Both the position numbers and the translations under genes were made by a program. The notes below the pieces were generated by a model. The model ran no database searches, was not told where the DNA came from, and saw only the letters and a program-made list of their open reading frames with translations. This document shows, one piece after another, positions 1 through 11,044 of a stretch of 17,500 nucleotides of DNA; within the stretch, counting starts at the first letter, position 1; every line of letters starts with the position of its first letter. The stretch is from Trachelipus rathkii (Eukaryota; Arthropoda; Malacostraca; Isopoda; Trachelipodidae): NCBI GenBank assembly GCA_015478945.1, contig JABUQX010061792.1, positions 1 through 17,500 on the forward strand. Direction: 5' to 3'.

Positions 1-480
1 TTTTTTTTAGATTTTTATATATATATATATAATGACCTCTGTTTATCATATATTCATATAGCTAAATGTTTAATAATAAAGCTTCTATAACGGATACATA
101 TTGCTGTTTACAGCATTCTATTCATTATTCGATATTATATTTATTATATTATTAATATATCGCTCTGAGGTATAGTCATATAGTATTAACTACTAGTGAA
201 TTATTAATATTTTATATATTATTTATATTTTGTGTTGTTATCGCCTTTATTTATCTATTTGTGTATTATTATATATTGGGTATTGTTATACATATTCTAT
301 ATATAATATATATATCATTATATAAATATATATATATATATATATAATAGATATATATATTATATATATATATATTATATATATATATATCTATATATAT
401 ATATAGCGTATATATTACCTATTTATTATATATATATATATATATATATTATTATATATATATATTATATATAACTGTAT
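1..480. repeat. AT-rich region ending in (AT)n microsatellite
   Basis: The first ~290 bases are AT-rich, low-complexity sequence without a convincing open frame. From about 298 to 470 it becomes an imperfect (AT)n tract with frequent single-base phase slips (TATT or ATTA inside TATATA). No gene, promoter or mobile-element end is visible. Confidence 0.8.
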
Positions 481-570
481 TATAGAGGGTGGAAGGTAAA
501 AATTAAAGGAAAATGGAAAATTTCATTCTCCGGCCGCAATTTAAAATTTTTATTCTCCGGTCCAAATCAT
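481..570. other. Small non-microsatellite island with a repeated ATTCTCCGG motif
   Basis: A purine-rich patch is followed by two copies of ATTCTCCGG, at 525-533 and 552-560, 27 bases apart. This is the only locally GC-containing sequence in the first kilobase. It has no coding potential I can support. It could be the remnant of a dispersed repeat. Confidence 0.35.
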
Positions 571-571
571 C

Positions 572-626
<55 letters not shown>

Positions 627-1318
627 CTATATATATATGGTATTCTATATTATTGTATTTATTTATTATATATAGGTTTTATTGGGTAGTTACGTTAGGG
701 CGTTATATATATATACATGATATATCGTAGTTATTAATATTGCGTATTATCTGTATATTAGTATATATACTTATTATTTGTGGTATTTTCTATTTATATA
801 TACAATGAGTTATACTTTACCCGTATTTATTTACATTCATTAGAAAAATACCTTTTATTGTAGTTATTTTTTATTTATTGCACTTTCTATATATATATAT
901 ATATATTTCATGCGTTATTATTTATTATTATATTTACTTATTATTGTACTTTTTCTATCCTTATTTATAGTATATGTATATTGTGAGTGACGATACGATC
1001 ATTGAGTTACTATATTTTATATACTATATCACATTTTTACTATACTATACTATACGTGCTTATATTACATATTATTTACTTCTATTTTTTATATTTATTA
1101 TATATATATATCTATTTACAATCCTTCATGAGTGCTCCATTGGTAAAATCTGGAGAAAACCTCCTCTTTTACCCTCTAGTTTTCAAATTAACTTTCCTTT
1201 ATATCTATTTTCAATACGCCTGCGTTATCGGGCAATTTGATCCGCACCTCTATTATATATATACTTTTATTATATTATATTTTATTTATATATTATAAAT
1301 ATATATATAATATTATTA

Positions 1319-1357
<39 letters not shown>

Positions 1358-1444
1358 TATATATATTATATATATATATAAAATATAGTATGTAATATTA
1401 TAATATATATATATATAATATATATTATTTATATATATATATAA

Positions 1445-1499
<55 letters not shown>

Positions 1500-1575
1500 C
1501 TATATATATATATATATTAATATATATACATATATATAAGTATATATTATATATATATTATATATATATTGTATG
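571..1575. repeat. AT-rich block dominated by imperfect (AT)n
   Basis: (AT)n runs occupy 571-640 and most of 1250-1575. The sequence between them is low-complexity AT-rich DNA. Two overlapping open frames around 974-1298 encode only I/Y/L/F-rich strings, as expected from AT-rich repeats, and are not regarded as genes. About 110 bases at 1128-1240 are of mixed composition but show no recognisable feature. Confidence 0.75.
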
Positions 1576-3250
1576 TTGTGATTCTTAGACTGTGTCGACC
1601 TTGCTGCAAGTTTGGTTTTTAAGTTTTGATATAAAATTGCTTAAGAAACTTCTTCAGCATTCTTGTGTTGCAAACTTGGAGGAGGGGCTTTCATATTTGA
1701 TAACCATTTGATATAAATTTCTAACTCAATTACTTACACAATGCAACAAGATTTATATATATATATTATATATATTATATATAGGTTATATAGTATATAT
1801 TACGTCTTATAGTGAATTATATGTATATAGTTGTGATATATACTAAAAGTATATATATACTATATTATATATAATATATTATATATATATATATTATAAT
1901 ATTATATATATATATATATGTTGTTTAGTATTTTGTGTCATATACCACTATAATCGGTAGTTCTATTATTTACTTTTTATTTCTTTACCGCTTGGAGACA
2001 GATTATTTTATTACTCTTTTGTGATTCAGACTCGTCATTTTGACGCAATTTGGAGGGGGTCAAACATGTTGCATAGCTTTTGTAGGAATATTTTTATTGC
2101 ACATCGTTGACTTTAACATTTTAAATTTAGATTAAAAATTTACTTAAGATTTAAAACACCATGATAATTAGGTATTGATTATTAAAACCCTTTGAACGCA
2201 ATTTAAGTACGAATAGATTTCGTCATTGCAGACCTTCGTCTGGTTTTCTGTTTTTTAAGAAACGCTTCGAACTCTCGAGTATATTTTTGAAGAAGAAAAT
2301 TCATCCTGTGAACTGATCACAAGCCTCTCTTTTCAGCTCTCTACAGTACAGGGATCAAAGCAAAATGGTGATCGACAACAAAGTCATCCTTTTGTCTTTA
2401 CAAAAAATATTGCTTCTTCAACAAGACCTATGCCTGGAGGGCCCAGTCAGAATTTTCGTTGTCGCAGATATTTCCTTGGTATTACTCGTAGATGCCTTCG
2501 ATTTACTCTGCTACGAGCTTCTGTTTTCAATCACTAGAATTTTTTTCTAAGCTCATCTTCATTATCAGTATCCTCAATCTAATTCATTCGTTACGTACCC
2601 TCCTGCAAGATAATTTTCAAATATGGTGTGATACCTCTTCAGCTTTTCTTCCGTGATCTATCTTCCTTGGCTTAAACCTTGTCGTGAACAAATCTTTAAC
2701 AATTATCATCAGAATGTCTCATCATGGGAGAGTAAGGCTTCTTTTCGTCTTAATCAAGCTTGGAAAATTTATCTATATGGACTAAACATAGTGAATCGAT
2801 AGATCAATAGAATTTGTTAGCTCTTGTACAACAGTGCCATAAATCTTTCAAAATTCTAAAAACGTACATATATATTATTAAATACCAAACCATTATTTGC
2901 TTTTCCCTATACATTAGAAATATAATTGCGCTACCAGCGTTAATTTTAGGTAAACAGATCTCATTATATATCATTATATCAATATTACGTGGGAAACTGC
3001 TCCACATATAATTATACTCACTTTATACTCTACCTTACTGAATTTAGCTTACAGTCATTATAGTAATATCTTTCTCGATCACTAAATCGACAATAATACA
3101 CTTAATAGATGGACAGAAACATCATATTCCCTCTATGTGATATACAGACTTTCGAAAATTTTTAATATATATATTATATACTTATAATTATATATAATAA
3201 TATATATCATATAATATACTCACTATGCCATTCGCTCTATACATGCATGG
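1576..3250. other. Mixed-composition sequence, no recognisable gene
   Basis: 1576-1755 is unique-looking DNA and 1756-1925 is (AT)n-rich. 1926-3140 has more balanced composition, and 3160-3230 is AT-rich again. The longest frame here (2365-2550, 61 codons, hydrophobic) has no motif I recognise, no clear splice context and no family resemblance, so it is not called as a gene. The two frames at 2804-3011 lie on opposite strands over each other and neither looks like a protein. I see nothing functional here. Confidence 0.5.
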
Positions 3251-3253
3251 ATA

Positions 3254-3862
3254 TTAACCCATTAATGCCCAGCGTATGTTTAATAATACGCAATATATCC
3301 CATTTCAACTCTTATAGAAATATAATTATATAAATTTAGCATATATAAAGTTGTTGTCTAAGGCACAATTTACTCAAGGCAATCCTTAATATTCCTAAAA
3401 ATGAAGGAATAGTATAGATCGCTCAACGAGTAAGCTTAATTATAATCTATTGATATCTCCTTTTATTCTCACATCCCTCAGAAGAATTTTTGTTTTCCAG
3501 TTGCCATCTTTCTATTAGATCTAAATGAAATTACCTAAGACTATTTATTCTTATGTAACCAGAAGATATTTTTAGCGTCGTGAGCTATAGGAGATAGTTG
3601 ACCCCATTTGATATATGATGTTAACTATCTTATCACATTAAATCATAATTATCAAACTATATAGTAAGCTTGACACGCTAAAGTTTATAATGCATGTATT
3701 TATTTATAATCAATATTAGGAATTGATTAATCCTTTGATATGAAATTGATTATATTTATATAATAAACATTAAAAGATTTACAGAATAAACTAATATTAT
3801 TTAAGCATATATATATATAATACTACGTCCGTATGATATATCATATAACTCTGGGAAGTTAA
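3254..3862. mobile_element. TTAA-bounded non-autonomous element with piggyBac-like ends (candidate MITE)
   Basis: The left end reads TTAA followed by CCCATTAATGCCCAGCGTATG (3254-3278). The right end, on the minus strand, reads TTAA followed by CTTCCCAG and a near-palindrome ATATGATATATCATAC (3862 back to about 3829). The minus-strand right end closely matches 10783-10815, and the left end matches the inverted sequence at 10945-10963. TTAA targets and CCC-initial termini are typical of piggyBac-type transposons. The ~600-base interior has no open frame of note, so this would be a non-autonomous derivative. The two ends are related but not identical, and the boundaries are inferred. Confidence 0.45.
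3258..3290 (+). repeat. piggyBac-like terminal sequence, left-end orientation
   Basis: CCCATTAATGCCCAGCG follows a TTAA. Immediately inside is an imperfect hairpin, GCGTAT with ATACGC across an 8-base spacer (3272-3291). The 13-base GGGCATTAATGGG at 10945-10957 is its exact reverse complement. Confidence 0.5.
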
Positions 3863-3889
3863 CATAATACTATATTAATTTATTTATAT

Positions 3890-4405
3890 ATAGGTAACTT
3901 TTCTCTCTTCACCTTTATTTTCCATTCTTATTTTTCTTTCTATTCTCTCGCTTTAAAATATAATATAATATATTATACGGTATATATATTATATAAATAT
4001 AATATAATATATTATATATAATATATATATATACATCCCGGTAATTACATTTAAAATTATCGTCTCTCGGTGGGAACATTAAGAAGACCACTTAGAATCA
4101 ATTAGAGTGTCAAATAACACAAATCAATATTGATATTGGTACATTCTTATATATATATATTATATATATATATATATATAATTATAATATATATTTATAT
4201 ATATATATTATATATATATTATTATATATATATATATATAAATTATATATTCTTATATATATAATAATATTTATTATTCAGTTCATCTCTAAATTTTCCT
4301 TTTATATATATGTTTTGTTTCATTGTTTTCGGGTGTTATCTTTTGAAGAGCATTGTAAGATGAGATTTTAGAGATCATTAATAGTAGTAAGTATTAGTAT
4401 TAAGT
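3890..4405. repeat. AT-rich region with (AT)n microsatellites
   Basis: (AT)n-rich tracts lie at about 3957-4033 and 4149-4262, separated by short mixed sequence at 4034-4148 and 4275-4400. No coding potential or element end is seen. Confidence 0.7.
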
Positions 4406-4714
<309 letters not shown>

Positions 4715-4827
4715 CACAGGCCTGCGACTAAAATGTTCCTGGGGGTTTTATAGGTGCTTGTTAATGAAATTTGTCTCCTAAATCCAAATAGCATTCATAT
4801 TGCTCAATCAGGTCTAGTTTTAAGATA
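4715..4827 (+). repeat. Left terminal inverted repeat
   Basis: This pairs with the reverse complement of 7601-7725. Shared blocks in order are CACAGGCCTGC, TGTTCCTGGGG, GAAATT followed by CCTAAAT, and a 24-base block around CATTCAT...CAATCAGGTCT with one mismatch, then GTTTT and AGATA. A length difference near the outer end reflects an A/T homopolymer run present only in the right copy. Confidence 0.93.
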
Positions 4828-5063
4828 ACGACCCGGCTCCTAGAAGGATTTAGAGGAAGCTAGTTTCTAGCTGACCGGTGGCGCGAGTGGTTTGTGGTGT
4901 TGTTGCTGGCCACATTATCCCATTCCTCCAACTGAATGTTCTTACTTTTAAAACATGACTGTGTCTCATCTAGGAACAGTGTTTAAAGTGTAAACTGAAG
5001 CCTTTATTTATCTGTGATTTTTTTGCAGGCAGATACATTAGCAAACTCCTAATATTTCATAAA
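4828..5063 (+). promoter_or_regulatory. Presumed 5' leader/promoter region of the transposon gene
   Basis: This lies between the left repeat and the first coding exon. A perfect 6-bp hairpin (AGCTAG-TTT-CTAGCT, 4858-4872) lies just inside the terminal repeat. A good splice-acceptor-like sequence (TTTTTTTGCAG, AG at 5027-5028) precedes the ATG at 5064 by 35 bases, so a 5'-UTR intron is possible. No TATA box can be assigned with confidence. Confidence 0.35.
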
Positions 5064-5369
5064 ATGAATAGAAAGTGTAAAAATTGTCGCTGATAGATTT
5101 TTTGTTATGTGTGTGGCAAAGTAACTTTTAGTGACCAGTAATGCACTAAACGCCGTTAGTAAATTTCCTTTACAATGCATATTTTGGAAATAAAGCTAGG
5201 AGATCAAGACAAAACCTTAGCTCCACATATGTGCCTCAAAGCTGTATCATAGCTCCTTAAGGCGCTGAGTGAGGCAAACGAACTGTTTGGTCATTTGGTG
5301 TACCTATGGTGGGGAGAGAAGGCAAGGACGCATATTACGACTGCTATTTTTGCATGAACAATCTCAAAG
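5064..5369 (+). other. Exon 1 of the transposon gene: N-terminal cysteine-rich (zinc-binding-like) region
   Basis: The exon begins ATG AAT AGA AAG TGT (MNRKC). It contains CYVCG, APHMC and DCYFCM, a cysteine-pair pattern suggesting an N-terminal zinc-binding module, which would be the DNA-binding part if the protein is a transposase. It ends AAAG|GTGAGA, an excellent splice donor (intron from 5370, phase 1). As written, frame 0 has TGA 5091, TAG 5094, TAA 5139, TAG 5157, TAA 5160 and TAG 5250. All but the last vanish if small indels are allowed near the T6 run at 5098-5103 and near 5139 and 5193. Confidence 0.75.
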
Positions 5370-5847
<478 letters not shown>

Positions 5848-6485
5848 GTAATCAATAAGAAGAACAAGCACACTGTAGTCTACCCTGATGGTTCTTTCTG
5901 CCCTTAACACAAACCATGGTCACGGAGTTCTCCAGTTCTCTCCACCTAAAATACTGGAGCTACAACGACCATATAAGAAAGATTATAGAAGTGATGACAC
6001 TGACACCTTCAGTGACATATCACGCTACGTCTAACACAACACTTCGCCAAACCACTCACTCAAAGTAAATTAAATGACTTGACTAGAGATCTTGGTCTTT
6101 CTAAGAAACGCACAACTTCTTGCCATCCCGTCTTAGTGAGAACAACTTTCCTTCTCAAGAAACTACATACTTTTTGTTCAGAAATAGAGACGAAGAGTTT
6201 TAAAACTGCATTGCAGTGATTCTTACAGGTACCAGGTATATCACAAATATTTAAAAGGTTTAAATTGGAGGCACTTGGCGTTCCTTACCAACCAAGTGAA
6301 TGGAGGCTCTTCATTGATTCTTCTAACAGAAGCTTGAAGGCAGTACTCTTAAATATTGGCAATAAAATGGCATCCGTACCTATTGCCCATTCAGTTCAGT
6401 TAACAGAAAGCTACAAAAATATGGATGTATTGATTAATACAATCAAGTACTCTAACCACAACTGGTTAATATGTGTGATCTCAAG
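5848..6485 (+). other. Exon 2 of the transposon gene: linker and first half of the RNase-H-like domain
   Basis: Readable segments are NKKNKHTVVYPD (about 5854-5889), an acidic linker SDDTDTFSDI, LNDLTRDLGLSKK (6070-6108), SRLSENN...RNRDEEF (about 6126-6206), and from 6265 LEALGVPYQPSEWRLFIDSS onward. The Asp of FIDSS (GAT 6316-6318) is the candidate first catalytic residue, and the Asp of CDLK (GAT 6477-6479) the second, about 54 codons later. CDLK lies in a frame shifted relative to 6265-6474, because one G of an expected TGTGGTGAT is absent. The exon ends CAAG|GTAGAT, phase 0. Confidence 0.78.
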
Positions 6486-6664
6486 GTAGATATTTTTCCC
6501 CAGTTTCCTTCTTGTCATTATAACATCTTCATGTTTTTAAAAAAATTACCTATGAAAAAATATAAGTTCTTAGAAACCATGTACGTCAATATGCAAGCAT
6601 AAAGACAGTTTTCAATTTTAATTTACTAAATTTAATGTATTTAAGAATTAATCCTTTCTTTCAG
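6486..6664 (+). other. Intron 2 of the transposon gene
   Basis: A 179-base GT-AG intron with donor CAAG|GTAGAT at 6486, a pyrimidine-rich acceptor CCTTTCTTTCAG ending at 6664, and a branch-site-like TTTACTAAA near 6622. It falls immediately after the conserved DLK motif, and the protein resumes with VVCLLLG. Confidence 0.78.
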
Positions 6665-7453
6665 GTTGTGTGCCTTCTTCTTGGGATGCAGAGGCTACAT
6701 AAAATATCCTTGCTTCATGTGTCTATGGGATAGCCGTGATGATAGTCTTCACTATAAGCAAAAAAACTTGCCAGCTCGAGAGACATTCCAAATTGGCTGC
6801 CACAACGTGGTAGCTGAACCTTTAGTCCCTCCCAAAAATGTTTTACTGCCTCCTCTTCATATAAAGCTTTTGGCCTGATGAAGAACTTTGTCAAAGCACT
6901 GAATAAAGAAGGCCAAGCTTTTAAGTATCTACTGCAAAAATTTCCACACATCAGTGAAGCAAAGCTCCATGTAGGCATATTTGATGGTCCCCAAATTAGA
7001 ACTCTGTTAAAGGACAAGCATTTTTACACCAATATGGAAGCCAGTGAACAAGATGCATGGCGATCGTTTAGTAAAGTAATTGACGGTTTTCTGGGAAATA
7101 AAAGAAGCTCAGAATATATATATCTCACATGTAAATGAGCTTAAAATCAGGTTCTAAAAATGGGAGCTCGCATGTCGATAAAAATGCATTTTCTCCATTC
7201 ACATCTTGACTATTTTCCCGCAAACTGTGGAGATTACAGCGAGGAACAAGGTGAAAGATTTTACCAAGACATAAAGACGATGGAAACAAGATATCAAGGA
7301 CGCTGGGACATCAACATGTTAGCTGACTATTGCTTTGGGTGTCTTAAACGGGAACGACCAACATCGTTCACAAACGGAAATCATCAAGGACTTCGTTTTT
7401 TCTTGGAAAATAGTTTCTTGCACGTCTTGGGTAGGCTCATAAGTAGTCTGTAA
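6665..7453 (+). other. Exon 3 of the transposon gene: zinc motif, helical insertion and C-terminal catalytic region
   Basis: The exon opens with VVCLLLGMQ. A frame slip near 6695 is followed by GYIKYPCFMCLWDSR (Cys codons 6711 and 6720), NVV..PLVPPKNVLLPPLHIKL, a 2-base TT insertion near 6866, then MKNFVKALNKEG from 6878, GIFDGPQIR and FLGNKRSSEY. A short damaged stretch at 7125-7158 contains TGA 7136 and TAA 7142. GARMSIKMHFLHSHLDYFP and DYSEEQGERF follow (Glu codons 7241 and 7244, candidate third catalytic residue), then RYQGRWDINMLADYC. Where I expect Trp after ADYC there is Phe-Gly. The frame stops at TAA 7451. Confidence 0.82.
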
Positions 7454-7600
7454 GTTTAAAATTAATTAAAGGAAAGTCGAATTGAGTCGGTATTTATTTT
7501 TTTCCTAGTTTACAAGTAATTGTAATTTATTAAATAACTTTGATATAAATAACGAATTTTTTCTTAAAATTACCCAATTTCTAAAAGAAGTAGTGCGCTG
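7454..7600 (+). other. 3' untranslated/subterminal region of the transposon
   Basis: AT-rich, non-coding sequence between the stop codon and the right inverted repeat. No exact AATAAA is present; ATAAATAA near 7546 is the nearest polyadenylation-signal-like sequence. Confidence 0.4.
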
Positions 7601-7723
7601 TATCTCAAAAAACAGACCTGATTGAGCAAAATGAATGTTATATTTCAATTTAGGAGGACAATTTCGTTAGGAATCACTTCAGAAAACCCCAGGAACAAAT
7701 TTTTTTTTTCAAATGCAGGCCTG

Positions 7724-7725
<2 letters not shown>
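7601..7725 (-). repeat. Right terminal inverted repeat
   Basis: Read on the minus strand from 7725, it begins CACAGGCCTGC and reproduces the left repeat block by block. It is about 12 bases longer because of a run of A residues (minus strand) after the first 16 bases. It abuts a (TTA)n tract starting at 7726. Confidence 0.93.
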
Positions 7726-8242
<517 letters not shown>

Positions 8243-8460
8243 GGTTTCTCAATGGATACAAACACTGTGGCTGAATTAGTATGCTCACATTACAAGATAC
8301 TAGTGAAATTAATGCTGCTATGAATGATAATGATAAACCTATTGGTGGATTTCATGTTTCGGATCCAGTTCACATTATCATGAAGCCCCCAAAAATTAAA
8401 TAAATAAATACTAAACTAAAAATATAAATAAATAATTTGGAATAAAATCACACCAAGATT
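8243..8460 (+). other. Non-repetitive island inside the TTA desert, possible short coding remnant
   Basis: About 220 bases of normal complexity lie between two long TTA tracts. A 40-codon frame runs from ATG 8281 to TAA 8401 (starts MLTLQDTSEINAA, ends PVHIIMKPPKIK). It has balanced composition but no motif that I recognise, and a different frame is open at 8254-8322. It may be a fragment of an unidentified element. It is not supported as a gene. Confidence 0.2.
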
Positions 8461-8800
8461 GATTATTATATATCATTATTATTATTAATTATTTTATATT
8501 ATATTATTTATTATTATTATTATTATTCCATATTATTATTTATTATATTATTATTATTTTATTATTATATTATTATTATTCAATTTATTTGTTATTATTT
8601 TTATATATTATTTTATTTATTTTTCAATATTATTATTATTATTAATAACTTATTATTATATTATTTATTATTATTATTATTATTATATTATTATTTATTA
8701 TTATTATTATTATTATTCTATTATTATTATTATTATTATTATTTATTATTATTATTATTATTATATTTTATTATTATTATTATATTATTATATTTACGTA
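8461..8800. repeat. Imperfect (TTA)n microsatellite
   Basis: A continuation of the TTA desert with frequent ATTT and TATT slips and no other content. Confidence 0.9.
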
Positions 8801-8984
8801 CGGCCTTTGGATTATACTGGTTACGGCCCCAAATAATAGTATATTTTATATATATTTATAGTATTTATATATATTATACAATTATATTATAAATTAATTA
8901 TATATATATTAATACTTAATATTTCATTTAATTTTAGGGAAGAGAAGAGGAGAATGGGAGGGGTACAAGTAAAAAAAGTTGCAA

Positions 8985-9020
<36 letters not shown>

Positions 9021-9175
9021 TATATGACTAGTAGTATTATATAGTATATATATATATATATCACATATATGCACATATGATATAATTATATAATATATAT
9101 TATATAGTTATACTCATTTATTACGTACTGAGTTTGTCAATACTGTTTATTTAAATGGTATTTTATATATTGTCC
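8801..9175. repeat. AT-rich spacer with (AT)n tract
   Basis: A short purine-rich patch at 8938-8965 is followed by (AT)n at about 8985-9061 and AT-rich sequence to 9175. No gene is seen. Confidence 0.65.
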
Positions 9176-9179
9176 TCAG

Positions 9180-9700
9180 TAAAATGAGACATTCAGAGTA
9201 AGTTCGATTTTGAGAGAGATGCTTGAAGAAATAGTTGGAAACAATCCGGCTTGAAAGTTTGAGCATTCAGAAAAGTGTGGTTGGCTGAAATAGATGAAAG
9301 GCGAAGAGCTTGAAGTCGTCCTTTTCCACGCCAACGATTGCCAAAGACCTCTGATAAAAGATGATTGCCAAATTTGTGATGACGAATCATTTTTACATAC
9401 TATCAGATATATTGGGGCAAATGTGTACTGTGGCCCCAACGAGCTGAGCTCGAGCAGGTCCTAAAGATACAGAAGCGAGATACTTGATGTGGATGTCGGG
9501 ATGTAAGTTTCCCGGAAGATGGGCTTGGTCCTAAGCACTTTGTCGGGGGGTGTTCGAAAAAACAGTGTGTTTCAACTGGTATAAAAAGACAAAAAATGTC
9601 CCGTAACTGGGTTTCTAGAAAGGTTGAAGACATTGTCTCAAATATATAAGTTATGTGAAACAAAGAAAGAACCAGCAATTATAAAAAAAAGATATCAAGG
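9180..9700 (+). other. Coding-like sequence upstream of the piggyBac relic, unassigned
   Basis: The composition is less AT-biased than the surroundings. Plus-strand fragments include CQICDDESFLHT (about 9366-9401) and, from about 9528, GLGPKHFVGGCSKKQ continuing to KMSRNWVSRKVEDIVSNI, which stops at TAA about 9646. The second fragment lies where a piggyBac transposase's basic N-terminal region would be and may belong to it; I cannot place the first. Overlapping minus-strand frames at 9176-9678 show no family motifs. Confidence 0.3.
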
Positions 9701-9711
9701 TAATCAATGGT

Positions 9712-10673
9712 AAGCCCATTGACATTTTCAAATTATACTTTACTTATGAAATAATGATTCATATGTGTAAAGAAACTGTCAAATATGCATCTCAGAAGGG
9801 TGAGCCGCAGTTCACTCTGTCTATAGAAGAGCTATACCAGTATTTTTGTATCCGTTCTAGATTGTGCAGGGGGTGGATATTAAAAATGGTCATCAATAGG
9901 AGAGTGTATTGGGAGAGGCTCGTCCCCTGATGTCAAATTAAGGTGCAGTGCAGTGTGTTTATGCAAGTGCAGTGCGCAGTGCAGGGGAGTGCGTTATGTG
10001 TGCCATGGAAGAAGAAAAGCGAGTGGAATAACTTTCTCCGTCAGGTGGAATGACAATGACCAAGTTACAACGGTAAATCGAATTCAAAAGACATATGGAA
10101 ATTTACATATGAAGTTGTACACTAGATGAAACAGTTTATAAAACGCAAAGCAATTAGTAGTGGGTTCCTCTAAACGCTAAGTTGTCAAAATATAGAACAA
10201 CACAGTGGGAGGAGTTGATCTCTTGTATAAAATGAGGGCTTCATACAGAAATACGAAATTATAGATCAAAAAAGTGGAATTGGCCCTATTTCGATTTTGA
10301 CTTTAAATTGCAACAAAATATAATTTCTGGATGTTTATCGCGTATTTATTTATGAGGGGATTCCTCTCTTAGAATTCACAAGACCAAGACAATTTTTAAT
10401 CGCCTTGCTCTCTGCACCTAATATACAGAAACAGAAACCACAGAGTGTTAAGCCTAAAACAATAAAACAAGTTAATGATGTTAACGGCGATTCTGATGGC
10501 ACAAAGATCATAATGGTCCATGATAAATGTGACACATAAAGGCGGAAACAAAATGTGGTGGCAAAATGGTCGCCAAATTTGTGTCGACGGTTCAAAGCTG
10601 CAATGTGGGGGTTGGCATCCCTGAACAGCCATATTCGGATGTTTTCCGTTTATGCTGTAGCAAGAAAAGTTAA
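9712..10673 (+). pseudogene. Degraded piggyBac-type transposase with internal deletion of the catalytic core
   Basis: 9712-9930 reads PIDIFKLYFTYEIMIHM, then CKETVKYASQKG, FTLSIEELYQYF and RRVYWE, followed in a shifted frame by SPDVK. This is the typical N-terminal part of the DDE_Tnp_1_7 (piggyBac) domain. 10022-10075 reads SGITFSVRWNDNDQVTT. 10199-10291 reads NTVGGVDLLYKMRASYRN and, after a shift, RSKKWNWPYF, matching the conserved GGVD...KKW.WP region; the Asp of GGVD is normally the third catalytic Asp. 10370-10538 (ending TAA) resembles the C-terminal tail, and 10570-10673 a cysteine-containing end (QICVD, CNVGV, LCCSKKS, stop). The segment with the first two catalytic Asp residues is missing between about 9936 and 10021. 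Stops and frame shifts occur throughout, so it is dead. Confidence 0.7.
9940..9995. repeat. Degenerate GTGCA-type short repeats at the piggyBac deletion junction
   Basis: Repeated GTGCAGTGC-like units lie exactly where the piggyBac core is missing, between the SPDVK block and the RWNDND block. Such short direct repeats could have promoted the deletion or arisen by filling during repair. Confidence 0.5.
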
Positions 10674-10782
10674 CTACTTTTCCGCCCTATCAATATACGA
10701 ATATATTAGGTTATTAAGTAAAATTTCATACAGTGGTCAGTCATAGTGGTTTACCGGATTAAGTTGTATATATTTGCAAACC

Positions 10783-10815
10783 TTAATTCCCAGCGTGTAT
10801 GATATATCATACGGC
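10783..10815 (+). repeat. piggyBac-like terminal sequence with perfect 16-bp palindrome
   Basis: TTAATTCCCAGCGT is followed by the perfect palindrome GTATGATATATCATAC (10797-10812). The minus strand at 3862-3829 carries the same arrangement (TTAA, then TTCCCAG and the same palindrome with one terminal change). It lies about 110 bases downstream of the piggyBac relic's stop codon. Confidence 0.5.
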
Positions 10816-10944
10816 CTAGAAATCAATGAAATATTACTAATTTACTTCTGAAAAAAAATCTAGTACAGTACTTCTCCAGGGACCAAAATTACAATAATAT
10901 CTTTTAGCTTTTCATAAAAAATCAAACTTTTTTTACTGTTTCAC

Positions 10945-10963
10945 GGGCATTAATGGGTGGGTA
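10945..10963 (-). repeat. piggyBac-like terminal sequence, right-end orientation
   Basis: GGGCATTAATGGG followed by TGGGTAA is the inverted counterpart of the TTAA-CCCATTAATGCCC end at 3254. It probably marks the right end of the piggyBac copy, with the TTAA target degraded to GTAA. Confidence 0.45.
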
Positions 10964-11044
10964 ATATTCGGCTTGCATTCCTCTTTATGTAATCTCTGTA
11001 TAGGAGACCACAGTTGGTAAATGGAGGACCTTTTTCCTTACCTA

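Noticed and set aside
974..1298. Two overlapping plus-strand open frames rich in I, Y, L and F
   Set aside because: They arise from AT-rich low-complexity sequence, overlap each other in different frames and show no protein motif.
2365..2550. 61-codon plus-strand frame starting MVIDNKV
   Set aside because: Short, hydrophobic, no recognised motif, no conserved neighbour and no clear splice signals. It is too weak to call a gene.
6715..7017. 100-codon minus-strand frame across exon 3 of the transposon gene
   Set aside because: Antisense shadow of the plus-strand coding sequence, whose motifs are clear.
10350..10632. Minus-strand frames over the piggyBac tail
   Set aside because: The plus strand at 10370-10538 and 10570-10673 reads as the C-terminal part of a piggyBac-type protein, so these are shadows.
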